Shown here: one piece after another, positions 10,309 to 19,439 of the stretch
Layout of the letters: each line of letters starts with the position of its first letter
How positions within the stretch are numbered: the first letter of the stretch is position 1
Assembly: GCA_977006965.1 (NCBI GenBank)
Contig: OZ345357.1
Location: forward strand, 372,001-436,000
DNA length: 64,000 nt
From: Phymatolithon calcareum
Taxonomy: Eukaryota > Rhodophyta > Florideophyceae > Hapalidiales
Reading direction: 5' to 3'
Notes under the pieces: generated by a model
Databases searched by the model: none
Told to the model about the DNA's origin: nothing
What the model saw: only the letters and a program-made list of their open reading frames with translations
Program-made: the position numbers and the translations under genes

Positions 10309-11476
10309 GCAAATATTCCCCTGTCGCAATAAAGTGAGTAAGCAGTGTTTTTTGTCTGATCCATTGTTCGCGTATTGTATTCAAAGAGATCCTCACACTT
10401 GCTTGCACACTGCCATTATGCCAAAGAAAATCATACCATTGCAAGGGACCAAGTTACTTCTTCTGAGACGACTCTCTTCCCTTGGTTTGTCCATCTGTCT
10501 CTATATAAGCAGCTCTAAGTCATTATGTGCGATGTCGTTGTTTTCGTCACCTAGATTTGTACTGTTGCACGAAAAGGAGGAATCGGACTCTGGCGCAGAA
10601 GACGTCAGATAAATGTCACACGTGGCAAATTCGAGTGGTGGTCACTGTCGGGGAATTTCCGATTCGGCTACCTCCTCTGACGGGACGTTCGCGAAGGTGG
10701 CAGCTCTGTGAGCATTCACCCCAAATTGCGGATTAAGGAGTTCATTACACACGATGCGCATCACTGCAATGGTGGTGGGCGGCCGACACCGTTCGTGGCA
10801 CGGCTTTGCGCTGATGGGCGGAAGACAAGTTTGCTGATAAGGCCTTTGGGCGGATGTACACGCTCTGCGGCGGGTGCCCGCAGATCTATGGGAGGATGTT
10901 GGTGCTCGTTGAGGACGAGCCCCTTAGCTTTTGTTTGCCGTTAGCGCGAGGCGCCAACGAGAGCGACTGCGGGCACGAGGCGGCAGGTCGTGTATATTGC
11001 GCTGGCGGTGGTAGACAGTGGAATCGGTCTAAGGAGCACGCGTGGTACTTGGGATGCATATGGGCGTGTCCGTCGCTGGTTGGAATCGCGGAATTGTGCC
11101 GGGCCTTGCGATGCGAAGACGGCCACTGAGTTACTTGGAGAAATCCCTTATGTAGTCGCCCCAGGAGGCGAGCTACAAGAGAAAAAGGGGCGTCGAACTG
11201 GAGTAGTGATAAGGTGGAAAGTGGAATGCATCGGGCTGTGGTTTTGTTCGATCGTTGTTAAGTTGAAGACGGAAGGTAAAGCGATTTCGAGTTTTGGTCC
11301 TGGATTCGACCTGTTCTTTCGGTTGCAAAAGCGCTGGCGTTGAATTACGCGACAGTACAGTTGTTTATGTTGTTCATATTCACAAGTTCCCCATGGCAAC
11401 AAGTAGACTAAAAATGTTCTTGCCATTGCATTGGTCTATACACAGATTACATATTAATAGACACGATTCCGAACTT
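10309..11476. other. Interior of the long-TIR element with one unassigned open frame
   Basis: After the LINE insertion the original interior resumes. The frame 10815-11129 on the plus strand is open for about 105 codons and is cysteine- and glycine-rich (CGGCPQIYGRMLVLVEDEP and further on CGHEAAGRVYC). The stretch FGRMYTLCGGCPQIYGRMLV vaguely recalls the F-xx-YT-xx-G pattern at the start of Mutator transposase cores, but this is too weak to call. An upstream TGA closes the frame. Nothing else coding is evident here. Confidence 0.3.
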
Positions 11477-11931
11477 CTAGTCACAGCATTCCGTAGGCCC
11501 ATCAAAGAATAATACACCACACTTCCTCGCACACCTGGCGGCCTTAGCATTCGGAATGATCTCTCCGGGCTCCCAGAGCTCCACATTCTTAGTACAATTC
11601 CCGGTACAGCAAACAAGCATCGGTTTCGGCGAGTTGCTGGGTGTCGGTCTCACCGCCGGGGTGTCCGTCCGTCCTTCTTTGCTCTTGGTCATATGGACTA
11701 TTATTTCTTCCTGCATACCGCCTTGTGAGGCAGAGGGGAAATCGGTTCCGAGGGGCACCAATTGATGCTAGCGGCGGACACGGCGGCGCCATTCGCACCG
11801 GCATTCAGATAGTCGAGGCGATCTTCTTCACATACATCGTCAACAAGCAAGTCCGAGAGTTCAGGAGCCTCGACAGTTGTGGCCAGAATGGCCACCAGGA
11901 GGACGAAGAGGGTAATGACTGTCCTTGCCAT
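11477..11931 (-). CDS. Small cysteine-rich secreted protein, cargo copy 1
   Basis: The ATG at 11931 opens a clear signal peptide: basic start MART, hydrophobic core VITLFVLLVAILATT, then a likely cleavage site before EAPELSDLL. The acidic mature start runs to a stop near 11701. The cysteine-rich C-terminus lies in another frame and ends at 11477 with VCCTGNC, CARKCG and ECCD, spacing that suggests a disulfide-rich secreted peptide. Joining needs either a short intron (a GTATGC donor follows PHKA; an AG acceptor lies 35 bases on) or a frameshift. A second copy at 18930-19360 keeps both ends but lacks the middle. Function unknown; an extracellular role is inferred from the signal peptide and cysteines. 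Confidence 0.55.
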
Positions 11932-12138
11932 GGTTGCAAGGACGATGGCAAGCTGATAAAGTGTGGAGTAAGGCTCAAGGTGGTCGCGATCGTGATCCGG
12001 CTTTTCCGCGATGAACTGTGGTCCTCGAGTTGGTCGAGAAAAATTGCGTTGAGGTCCATTTGTGACGCTTATTAAGTACGACGTGGAGCGGGAGAATCTG
12101 GTCAGACAAACCAATTGCAGACAAACCAGTTGTCTGCC

Positions 12139-13141
12139 GACAAAGACGTTCGCACGCTAACCGAAGGCGCTTGACACAATGCCGGCGTCACAACCGGTGG
12201 CATCCTAGAATAAGCCTTGGGCGAGCGACGACCGGGCCAGGGGCGTCTTCCGGATGTGTTCAATTCGATCCTCGCACCGGGTTGCACCACGCTGCGCTGC
12301 GCGACAAGGGGCTGAAATTCTGTGCTTCAAATTTACGGGCGCACACGCCCGGCGGTGGTTGACGACGCGGCGCCACGCGGCGAAGGGTCGAAATCCTGCG
12401 CAACAGTCTCATCGGCGCCCACAGTCGCCAACGACTGCTTAAGGGTCAGAACGGCACCAATCGAAATCCCTATATCAAGCAGGACGCCGAAGAAACCTTA
12501 ATCTCCAGCACACTCATTGCAAGCTGGCAAACTCGTTCCCACGGAGGCACGCATTCCCGAACGTGCCTAAACCGAGACGTGATCCCGCGTAAGACAGCGG
12601 ACCGCGTAAGGAGCTCTGTGGTATACCGACTGTCCGTTTCCCGGAAGGACTCGTGCGACATCTGATTTCTCTGCGGAAGGTTGACAGGAGATCGCTTCGA
12701 GTTGCCAGACCGCGTTTTCATACTTGCTGACCACCCATCCACCGTTTGTAGTCTTTTGTAATATTAGTCAAGCTATCGCACGGCTGCAACTACGGCAATC
12801 CGGTTCTCCGACAAGCGGTTCTTGTTCGGGAGGAAGTTCCTAAGAGTAATCGGACTGTGTGCGGAAACTCTAGTAAGGAGGCGCGCAACAGTTCGCCGTC
12901 TCTAAGGCGCCATGAAAGGTAAGTCGCCAAAGTTACGGTTTTATGTTTGGAGTAAACGGAGATTTTATGCAAGTCTGTCAAAGGCAGGTACTCTCTAAGC
13001 TTCCATCGCTATCACAAGTGACTATTTTGATCATGGTGAGAGTACCAGTTGGATTAGGTTACACAAATGTCCATCCGGGCAAACGAGGTGATCTTAGAGA
13101 TTATTCGGTGTTTGTTGCTATTGTAAAAATTGAACGAAAAG
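12139..13141 (-). repeat. Right ~1-kb terminal inverted repeat
   Basis: This is the partner of 1-1003. Its inner edge lies about 80 bp upstream of the non-coding leader of the cysteine-rich gene at 11477-11931. It contains one copy of the core GTCACAACCGGTGGC (12189-12203), which is expanded to four copies in the related repeat at 22.3-22.6 kb. Confidence 0.9.
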
Positions 13142-14192
13142 CTTGGTGCTAGTGGTATGTGATCTGTAGCCCTCATGTCCATGCAAAGCTTTATGGTCAT
13201 AAGATGTATTCAGATGCCACAGCGTCTACATCGCTCAGTAGAGAGCTGAACATGCGTCGACAAACCCATCGGCACATATCTCTTAACCAAAATCGTACAG
13301 GGGCGACGAATTTTCAAGGCCTTGAAGGAATCCTCTGAGTCTTGTTGACCGAGAGATTAGGCAATTGAAATTTGTAGACGACCAAGTCGATCTGTTAAGA
13401 GAAAAACAGATGGTGGTTACTTCTTGAAACCCGCTGCACGATTCGCGGGTTTCGAAAGGAATGATGGAAGGGAAAGTGCGGTCATTGGTATTCTGCGCAA
13501 GTTTTATAAGAAAAAATGCTGTGTAGATGTGACTGAAGCGAAAAATGGAATGGAACTAAGAAGAACTTGCACTTAAACACAGTCGACCTCTTGGCACTGC
13601 ATTACCTTGCCCATTTGACGTAAAAGAAAGATTTCATTCGCACCGAAACACTTTGGGAATTTTGTTCTTCAGAAAAACCGTTTAAGAACTTGGAAAGTTT
13701 CTGACTCATTCCTCCTCTTTTCCGAGTACGAATAACGTTCAAGCAAAGCATGGAAATGTTCTGTTTTATGGATAGTCTGGTGAGACATGTTCATCTTGTC
13801 CATCCGTTTCACGCGGACACACACAACTTCCTTTCCCGTGCCATGAGATTCTTAGAATGTTCAACACGCAGAGCAAACTTCTAGTGTGTTTGGCGCAAAT
13901 CTTTCTATTCCACGGATTAGCAACTTCAACGTCTTTCGTCTTCATCATGCGTCTTTAATTGCTGATCGCCCCATCTAAGATTATATCAAAAAGTTCATTC
14001 ATATTGGAGAGAGTTAGCGTCTTCGAGTTTAGTGTAAATAAGCCTACTCATGGGCTTTAGTTACTTCTTCCGAGTGCGTTAAGGATGAAGCAATGTTTCC
14101 AGAACGCGCTTCGACAAGTGCTAATTATTCTATCCATATGCATAGTGAGCTAGAATTTTGCAGAACATACTGAGTCTGCAGGAGACTGTAGC
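13142..14192. other. Spacer without a recognisable gene
   Basis: AT-rich sequence with only short frames. A stretch around 13560-13735, including TTCATTCGCACCGAAA, is similar to 25680-25830, so both probably derive from an old shared repeat. No terminal repeats or coding similarity were found. Confidence 0.5.
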
Positions 14193-14415
14193 CATGGCTA
14201 TAGTCTAGACCAATCGGAGGTACCTCTCAGGTGCTAAATTGACAACGAGCTCTTGATCCGGCCCACTGATTAATCAGTGGGCCGGTTAGCTGGTACACGC
14301 TCTCAAATGACCCCTTATTTGAGCATGCCATAACTAATACTGTAAAAAGTACTAAAATCGATATTTCCTGCAACTCCCTGAGAGGTACCTCCGATTGGTC
14401 TAGACTATAGCCATG
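14193..14415. mobile_element. Foldback/MITE with perfect 38-bp arms
   Basis: Bases 14193-14230 and 14378-14415 are perfect reverse complements. The loop carries a second, perfect 28-bp palindrome at 14258-14285 with the core CACTGATTAATCAGTG. It has no coding capacity. Flanking bases do not show a convincing target duplication. Confidence 0.75.
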
Positions 14416-14559
14416 CCTAGTCGAGAACAATCGGCGATATCTACTTTAAGTATTTTTAAAAAATAGGTTCACGCTGTGAATCATCATGGTTCACCCTCTC
14501 CGTCCACGGCCCACCAATTTCTCATGCCTCCTCCGCGGCTTTCTGTGAATGTGACGTTG

Positions 14560-14748
14560 TCAGAATACGAGTATCAGTAGGAAATTCTCTGTCTGTCTCT
14601 CTAGCGAGAACAGCAGGAGCAAGGTTTTTATTGTTAAGTTCACTCGAGATTGCAGAGGATTCTCCGGAGGTGTAACCCTAAGTTACACATGGAAAGAGAA
14701 TTAGATCTCGGCACTCACGGATCCAGCAGTGTCAGAAGCATGTATGAT
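14560..14748 (-). repeat. Copia-1 3' LTR
   Basis: Direct repeat of 18684-18872, sharing the stretch from TCAGAATACGAG to GCATGTATGAT with scattered substitutions. Confidence 0.85.
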
Positions 14749-15623
14749 TAGTTCTGTCGCACGTCCCCTCGGGAGTGTCGAGACTAAAAGCATTATTCCG
14801 AACATCTGTTACCAGGAGCTGTCGATGAACGCATCCGGGAATGGTTTAGCTCAGTGGGTGATCGCGGGGCGAGGGAGTAATCCGGGGATGACCACGCACA
14901 AACCTTGGGGAGGAGCCGCGCGTCAGTTCCATCTTTATGAGGGCCCGACGGTGCCACTCAGAATATTTTCGTTCGATCATCTACAGCAGCATCATTAATC
15001 AGCATAACAATCAAAATTTCAGCATCAGCATATATCATCAATAGTCACATTTATCAATCAATTCAACATTTCAAACATTTCGTAAAACGGCGGCAGCATT
15101 TCAAATAATTCCCAAGATTCAGCAGAAATTTCAAAATAGTTCCAAATATTCAGCAGCATATAATCTGCGACATTTCCATGGACTACATCCTCCAGCGCAC
15201 GAAGTCCCAGCAAGCCCTATCTTCCGGTTGAGTCAAGGTGGCTTTCTTTTCGCGTGCCGCAAACAGCGACCACAGCATGGCGGTGGTGCACGGCGACCCG
15301 GTGGATGGTGAAGGTTCGGGCGGTGGCAGCGTGGCAATGATCGTAGAGCGTGTCGGCGGCAGCGTGGCGATGATGGAGCGTACCGGCGGTGTTGTGGCAG
15401 CGATTTTTTGAGCGTGACGGAAACAGTGGTGACGAATGTGGAGTGGCGGACAAGAACAGCACTGTGGTCCTGGGCATGAGGGGTGTGTATCGGCAACTGT
15501 GTCATGGGGAGAAAGTTGCATGGAAGTTGGGCACAATGGCTGCGATGCGAGCGCGATGGATGTTACGAGCTCATGTTGCTAAGTGCGAGAAGCGCTTCAA
15601 GGTCTCGTGTGTCATCACCTTCG
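14749..15623. other. Copia-1 3' region: tRNA-like stretch and simple repeats
   Basis: Around 14842-14890 the sequence GGTTTAGCTCAGTGGGTGAT resembles a tRNA 5' half with an A box, followed by a weak B-box-like GGGAGTAATCC; a decayed tRNA-derived sequence is possible. From 14990 to 15180 there is CAGCAT/CATCA-type low complexity. From 15290 to 15410 two to three imperfect copies of a roughly 36-bp GC-rich unit (GGCGGCAGCGTGGCGATGAT) occur. No gene is supported. Confidence 0.45.
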
Positions 15624-16583
15624 TTAGCACATCAGCTGGATGGTCATTTGTTCTGACGTACTCTGTGCTGATGACCCCCAGGTGATAAGTTCGCGAACGT
15701 GATGGTGTCTCAGATCGATGTGCTTGATTCGAGCGGAATGGAGCGTTTTGGATGCGATCGTCGCAGCAGTGGTGCTGTCAACAAGTATCGTTGTTAGTCT
15801 AAACATCGTGTGTTCGGACCAGGATGTTTTTCGGCACATCTTCCAGTACAGTTTGCACATCCAAGAGACTTCTCGGCTGCAGGACGATAATGCGACGTAC
15901 TCAGCTTCGCCGGATGACAAGGTGATGACTGTTTGTCGACGGCTTTTCCAATGGACGGGAAAGTTGTTGACGCAGATAAGGTATCCTGTTGTAGACCTCC
16001 GTTTCTCAAGATCTAGACCCCAGTCGGCGTCAACGGCCGCAGTAAGAGATGATGCATCCAGTTTGCCGTTGTGACAGAGGTGAATGCTGAGGCTGGTACT
16101 ACCGGCGAGGTATCGGAGTCCACGCTTGACGAATTCCAGATGGAGATGTGTGGGAGCGTGAGTTTGACGAGCGAGTACCCCTACCGGGAAATTTATTTCT
16201 GGTCTCGTGCACACTTCAAGGTACAAGAGGCCTCCGATTATCGCCCTGAATGCTGCGTGGTCTCGGCGATCAAGAAGTTCTTCGTGCTGTGCAGCAGGCA
16301 TGAGGTCAGCTTCTACCGGCAACGGTGTTCGCGCCGGGTTGGCATTTGTGAGTTCGTATTGCCGAAGCAGTGTTTTCGCGTACCTCTCTTGATCAACTTT
16401 CAACCCTTTCGGACTTCGTGTTATCGTCCAGCCGATGAATGAACGAAGAGCACCAATCATTCTAACATCGAACGTCGCCTGCAGTTTAGGTTTGACGTCT
16501 TCGAGGAGGTTTCTGTCGTTCGACGCGAATGCCATGTCGTCCACTACCACGGCAATGATGAGGAACCTACTGTGATCCTTCAA
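15624..16583 (-). pseudogene. Copia-1 reverse transcriptase (3' half) and RNase H
   Basis: The frame begins inside the reverse transcriptase with the Copia active site AVVVDDMAFAS, followed by IGALRSFIGWTI, RYAKTLLRQYEL and the conserved GGLLYLEVCTRPEI block. RNase H follows with DADWGLDLEKRRSTTGYLI, SGEAEYVALS and a C-terminal H-IDLRHHHVRELI motif. Its length of about 319 residues covers only the C-terminal part of Copia Pol; the fingers domain is deleted, so it cannot be functional even though this stretch has no stop. Confidence 0.9.
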
Positions 16584-16692
16584 GAAGTACAGCCGTTCAT
16601 CGAATTTCGACGTGCAGAATCCCTAACTGGTGAACAATTCGTGCAGTGCAGATCCCCAGATGTTCCCGGCTTGCTTTATACCGTAAACGGCC

Positions 16693-17190
16693 TTATCGAG
16701 ACGGCACACGTAACCTGGCTTGTCCTCTCTTCTTGATGAGTTCGTGGGCTGCCGCGGAGAGATCACTCTTTGATTTTAGCATCGTAATGTCGGACTTGGC
16801 TGTGCAAGCGTCAATGAAGTGAATCGCAAATGTCTCCTTCTTCAACGTAGGGATGAATGGCCCTGAGATGTCAAGATGTATCGCTTGTATGGGATGGGTT
16901 GCGGAGATCGAGAAGGGTAAACTGGCGAGCGCTTCAACTTTGCAGTCAGGCATGGGATACATTTCAAGTTGTTCATCGCGGATGAATGAAAAACGCGGAA
17001 CGCTCGGCAAACGTTCGGCGAGGCTCATGTACCGTTGTGCGGTCGGATGGCCAGTTTTTTTGTGCCAAGAGATAGATTCTGGGTTGGAACGCTGTATAAC
17101 TCCAGCCGATTTGTGAGAATGGCTGTCGGTTGTCAAATCCATATGGTAAAGCCCGTCGATGCATGGAGTTTCGTATGCTACTTTCATCAT
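16693..17190 (-). pseudogene. Copia-1 GAG-pre-integrase and start of integrase
   Basis: The motif WHKKTGHPTAQRYMSLAE marks the GAG-pre-integrase domain. It is followed by HLDISGPFIPTLKKETFAIHFID, whose Asp is the first catalytic residue of the DDE integrase. The frame ends soon afterwards in KKRGQARLRVPSR, and the other two catalytic positions and the connection to reverse transcriptase are absent. Confidence 0.85.
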
Positions 17191-17230
17191 TCTCTTGTAC
17201 AGGATGAAATAGCCATTGTATTACCTGAAG

Positions 17231-17704
17231 TCATCCGCGAACAGAATGGTTGTAGCGTTTCGCAAGATAACAGACAGCCGAGATATGTGAATGGAATTGC
17301 GGTGCATGGTATGCTTCAACTTGCAATCCTCCGTCAAGCGGTATCCAGATCAGTCCCTTTCCTAAGATGTGTGTTGTACCAAATGCGGCGGTCACCGTTT
17401 CCTTGGCGATACGTTCATACCGTATGAACTTGGACAGGTCATGGCAAAAGTTGTGCATTGCTCCCGAGTCTATGAGCGCGCGGTGTGACTTTTCGTTGTC
17501 TATCCTGGCCAGCGTGCTGCGGAATCGTACGACCACATTGTTCGCACGGAAAAGCCCTGACGGGTCGTCGAATCTAGAGCCGTTGTTTGAGTTTCCGAAC
17601 AATGTTCGACGGGATGGGTGAACGTATCCGCTCACGTGGTTAGCTGATGATTGTCCGTTGAAGTCATTCTCTTCGTCTTGCTCCTGACATTGGGGCGTAT
17701 ACAC
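17231..17704 (-). pseudogene. Copia-1 protease region
   Basis: The frame includes HRALIDSGAMHNFCHDLSKF, a typical Copia retropepsin with the catalytic DSG triad. It lies between the zinc knuckle of Gag (about 17870-17930) and the integrase remnant, matching the Copia gene order. It is short and separated from its neighbours by stops. Confidence 0.8.
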
Positions 17705-17859
17705 GTCTTGAGATTGATCGTGTCCAAAGTCATGGCTACGGTATTGCTGCTGGTTGTACGTTCCTCGCCGTCCTCAATATCCACGCGAGCCTCTGTAATA
17801 GCCCCGACCTCTTCCTCGACTGGATCAGAATGGTCTATACGAGCTTTGGTTGTTCTCGG

Positions 17860-18639
17860 CACGTTTCTCAGGACAAAACCGGATGAAGTGTCCTACTTTT
17901 CCGCAGTAGTAACACGGCTTCCCTATTCTGTTGGTCATATTCCTTCCTCCTCGTCCGCGTCCGTTTTGTTCGCGATGGTACGGTCTGCCATTCCGACCTC
18001 TCCAGCGCCCGCGGTCTTGCCCTCTGAAGAATGCGGTGTTACTGCTCGGTTGGAAAGTTTGGTGATTGTGCTGCTAGTTAACTGTTCTAGCGATATCCGC
18101 TTGAACAGCTTCCTTGACGACTCAGTAAGGGATGAGATCATGGCCAAAATTGCAAACTTCTCCGGTAAGGTGCGAAACAGTTTGTTGAGTTTGTCCTTCT
18201 CAGTGTCTTCTTCGTCCATCGTTGCTAACTCATCGCAAATTCCGAGAAACTTTGTGATTTGCGCATCCCAGCTCTTGTTCTCGTCGAAGCGGAGAGAATC
18301 GAGTTTGTGTCGAAGGTTGAGGATAGTCTGCCTGCTTGACGTGGTGTAAATCCGAGTAATCTCTTCCCACAGTTCTTTAGCCGTCTTACCGTCATCATCG
18401 ATAATCTTACGGGTTTGAGTCTGAGCGGCAGGACCGAGAGACAAAATGATGTCCGCTTTGGCCTTTGTTGACGTTTTGATCAGTTCTGCAGCGTCCTAGT
18501 CGTCATCCGGTTCCTCAGAGAGTCCGACGAAATGAGGATCGTTCTTGCGCACGTACTGGTGAAGGCAACGTTTACAGTGGATAAAGTCTGCAGATTTGTT
18601 GAGCTGCGGGAGCTTGATGATGTCCCGGTCTCTGCCCAT
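17860..18639 (-). pseudogene. Copia-1 Gag with zinc knuckle
   Basis: The likely ATG is at 18639, opening MGRDRDIIKLPQLNK. The frame is broken by a TAG near 18498 and then continues through a UBN2-type capsid region: AKELWEEITRIY, LRHKLDSLRF and DEEDTEKDKLNKLFRTLPEKF. A zinc knuckle, CYYCGKVGHFIRFC, with CCHC spacing is readable at about 17870-17930 in a second frame. Gag packages the element RNA; this copy is inactivated by the stop and the shift. Confidence 0.85.
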
Positions 18640-18683
18640 GGTTACGAAGATTTTGTGTTGGTTAACTTTCCGGTGCTACCATT

Positions 18684-18872
18684 TCAGAATACGAGTTTCA
18701 GTAGGAAATTCTCTGTCTGTCTCTCCAGCGAGAACAGCAGGAGCAAGGTATTTACTGTTAAGGTCACTTGAGATTGCAGAGGATTCTCCGGAGGTGTAAC
18801 CCTAAGTTACACATGGAAAGAGAATTAGATCTCGGCACTCACGGATCCAGCAGTGTCCGCAGCATGTATGAT
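18684..18872 (-). repeat. Copia-1 5' LTR
   Basis: Direct repeat of 14560-14748. The plus-strand sequence immediately left, GGTGCTACCA (18673-18682), is the complement of the putative primer-binding site. Confidence 0.85.
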
Positions 18873-18929
18873 GGCTCGCCAATTTCTCATGCCCTCTCCG
18901 CTGCTTTCTGTACAATGTACTGCGTTTGC

Positions 18930-19360
18930 CGACTCCATTTGCCGAGTCTGGATTCTCCCGCTCCACGTCGTACTTAAGGAGTCTCGATATGGACTCCAAC
19001 TCAAATTTTCACGAGCAACTCGATAACCACAGGCGGATCACGATCGCGACCACCTTGATCCTTACTCCACACTTTATCAGCTTGCCATCGTCCTTGCAAC
19101 AATGCAAGACAGCCATTATCCTCTTCGTCCTTCTGGTGGCCATTCTGGCCACAACGGCGAAGGACGGACGGACACCCCGACGGTGAGACCGACACCCAGC
19201 AACTCGCCGAAACCGATGCTTGTTTGCTGTACCCGGAATTGCACTAAGAATGCGGAGCTCTGGGAGTCCGAAGAGATCATTCCGAATGCTAAGGCCGCCA
19301 GGTGTGCGAGGAAGTGTGGTGTGTTATTCTTTGATGGGCCTACGGAATGCTGTGACTAGA
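18930..19360 (+). pseudogene. Small cysteine-rich secreted protein, cargo copy 2 (decayed)
   Basis: This is the second copy of the gene at 11477-11931, here on the plus strand. The leader, the hydrophobic core (IILFVLLVAILATT) and the cysteine-rich tail (VCCTRNC, CARKCG, ECCD, stop at 19357-19359) are all recognisable. A lost base at the signal-peptide ATG and deletion of the acidic middle put the signal peptide and the cysteine tail in different frames. The non-coding flank before the ATG (cgctccacgtcgtact) also matches copy 1. The surrounding sequence is a flipped copy of the long-TIR element. Confidence 0.7.
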
Positions 19361-19439
19361 AGTTCGGATTCGTGTCTATTAATATGTAATCTGTGTAGTG
19401 CAATGCAATGGCAAGACCATTTTAGTCTACTTGTTGCCA

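Larger units (their letters stand above)
1..13141. mobile_element. Long-TIR composite DNA element, Mutator-like candidate
   Basis: The first 1003 bases recur as the reverse complement at 12139-13141, so about 11 kb is bracketed by long terminal inverted repeats. The left repeat starts at the window edge, so the outer end and any target duplication on that side are unseen. With the nested LINE, DNA transposons and Gypsy element (1229-10294) removed, the original interior is only about 2 kb and holds a cysteine-rich secreted-protein gene. Long inverted repeats with captured genes are typical of Mutator-like elements, but no convincing transposase is visible, so the family is inferred. A second copy lies at about 18930-23410 in the opposite orientation. 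Confidence 0.65.
14560..18872 (-). mobile_element. Copia-1: decayed Ty1/Copia retrotransposon
   Basis: Direct repeats of about 189 bp at 14560-14748 and 18684-18872 act as LTRs (alignable throughout). The element reads on the minus strand. Just inside the 5' LTR the minus strand reads TGGTAGCA, matching the 3' end expected of an initiator methionine tRNA, hence a likely primer-binding site. Gag, protease, integrase start and the back half of reverse transcriptase with RNase H are recognisable, but the integrase core and reverse transcriptase front are missing. A related 35-bp sequence (ccaatttctcatgcc and following) flanks the outer side of both LTRs, at 14510 and 18880, so the target may have been a repeat. 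Confidence 0.85.

Noticed and set aside
1-13141. The ~1-kb repeats as LTRs of a retrotransposon
   Set aside because: They are in inverted, not direct, orientation, and no pol gene belongs to them.
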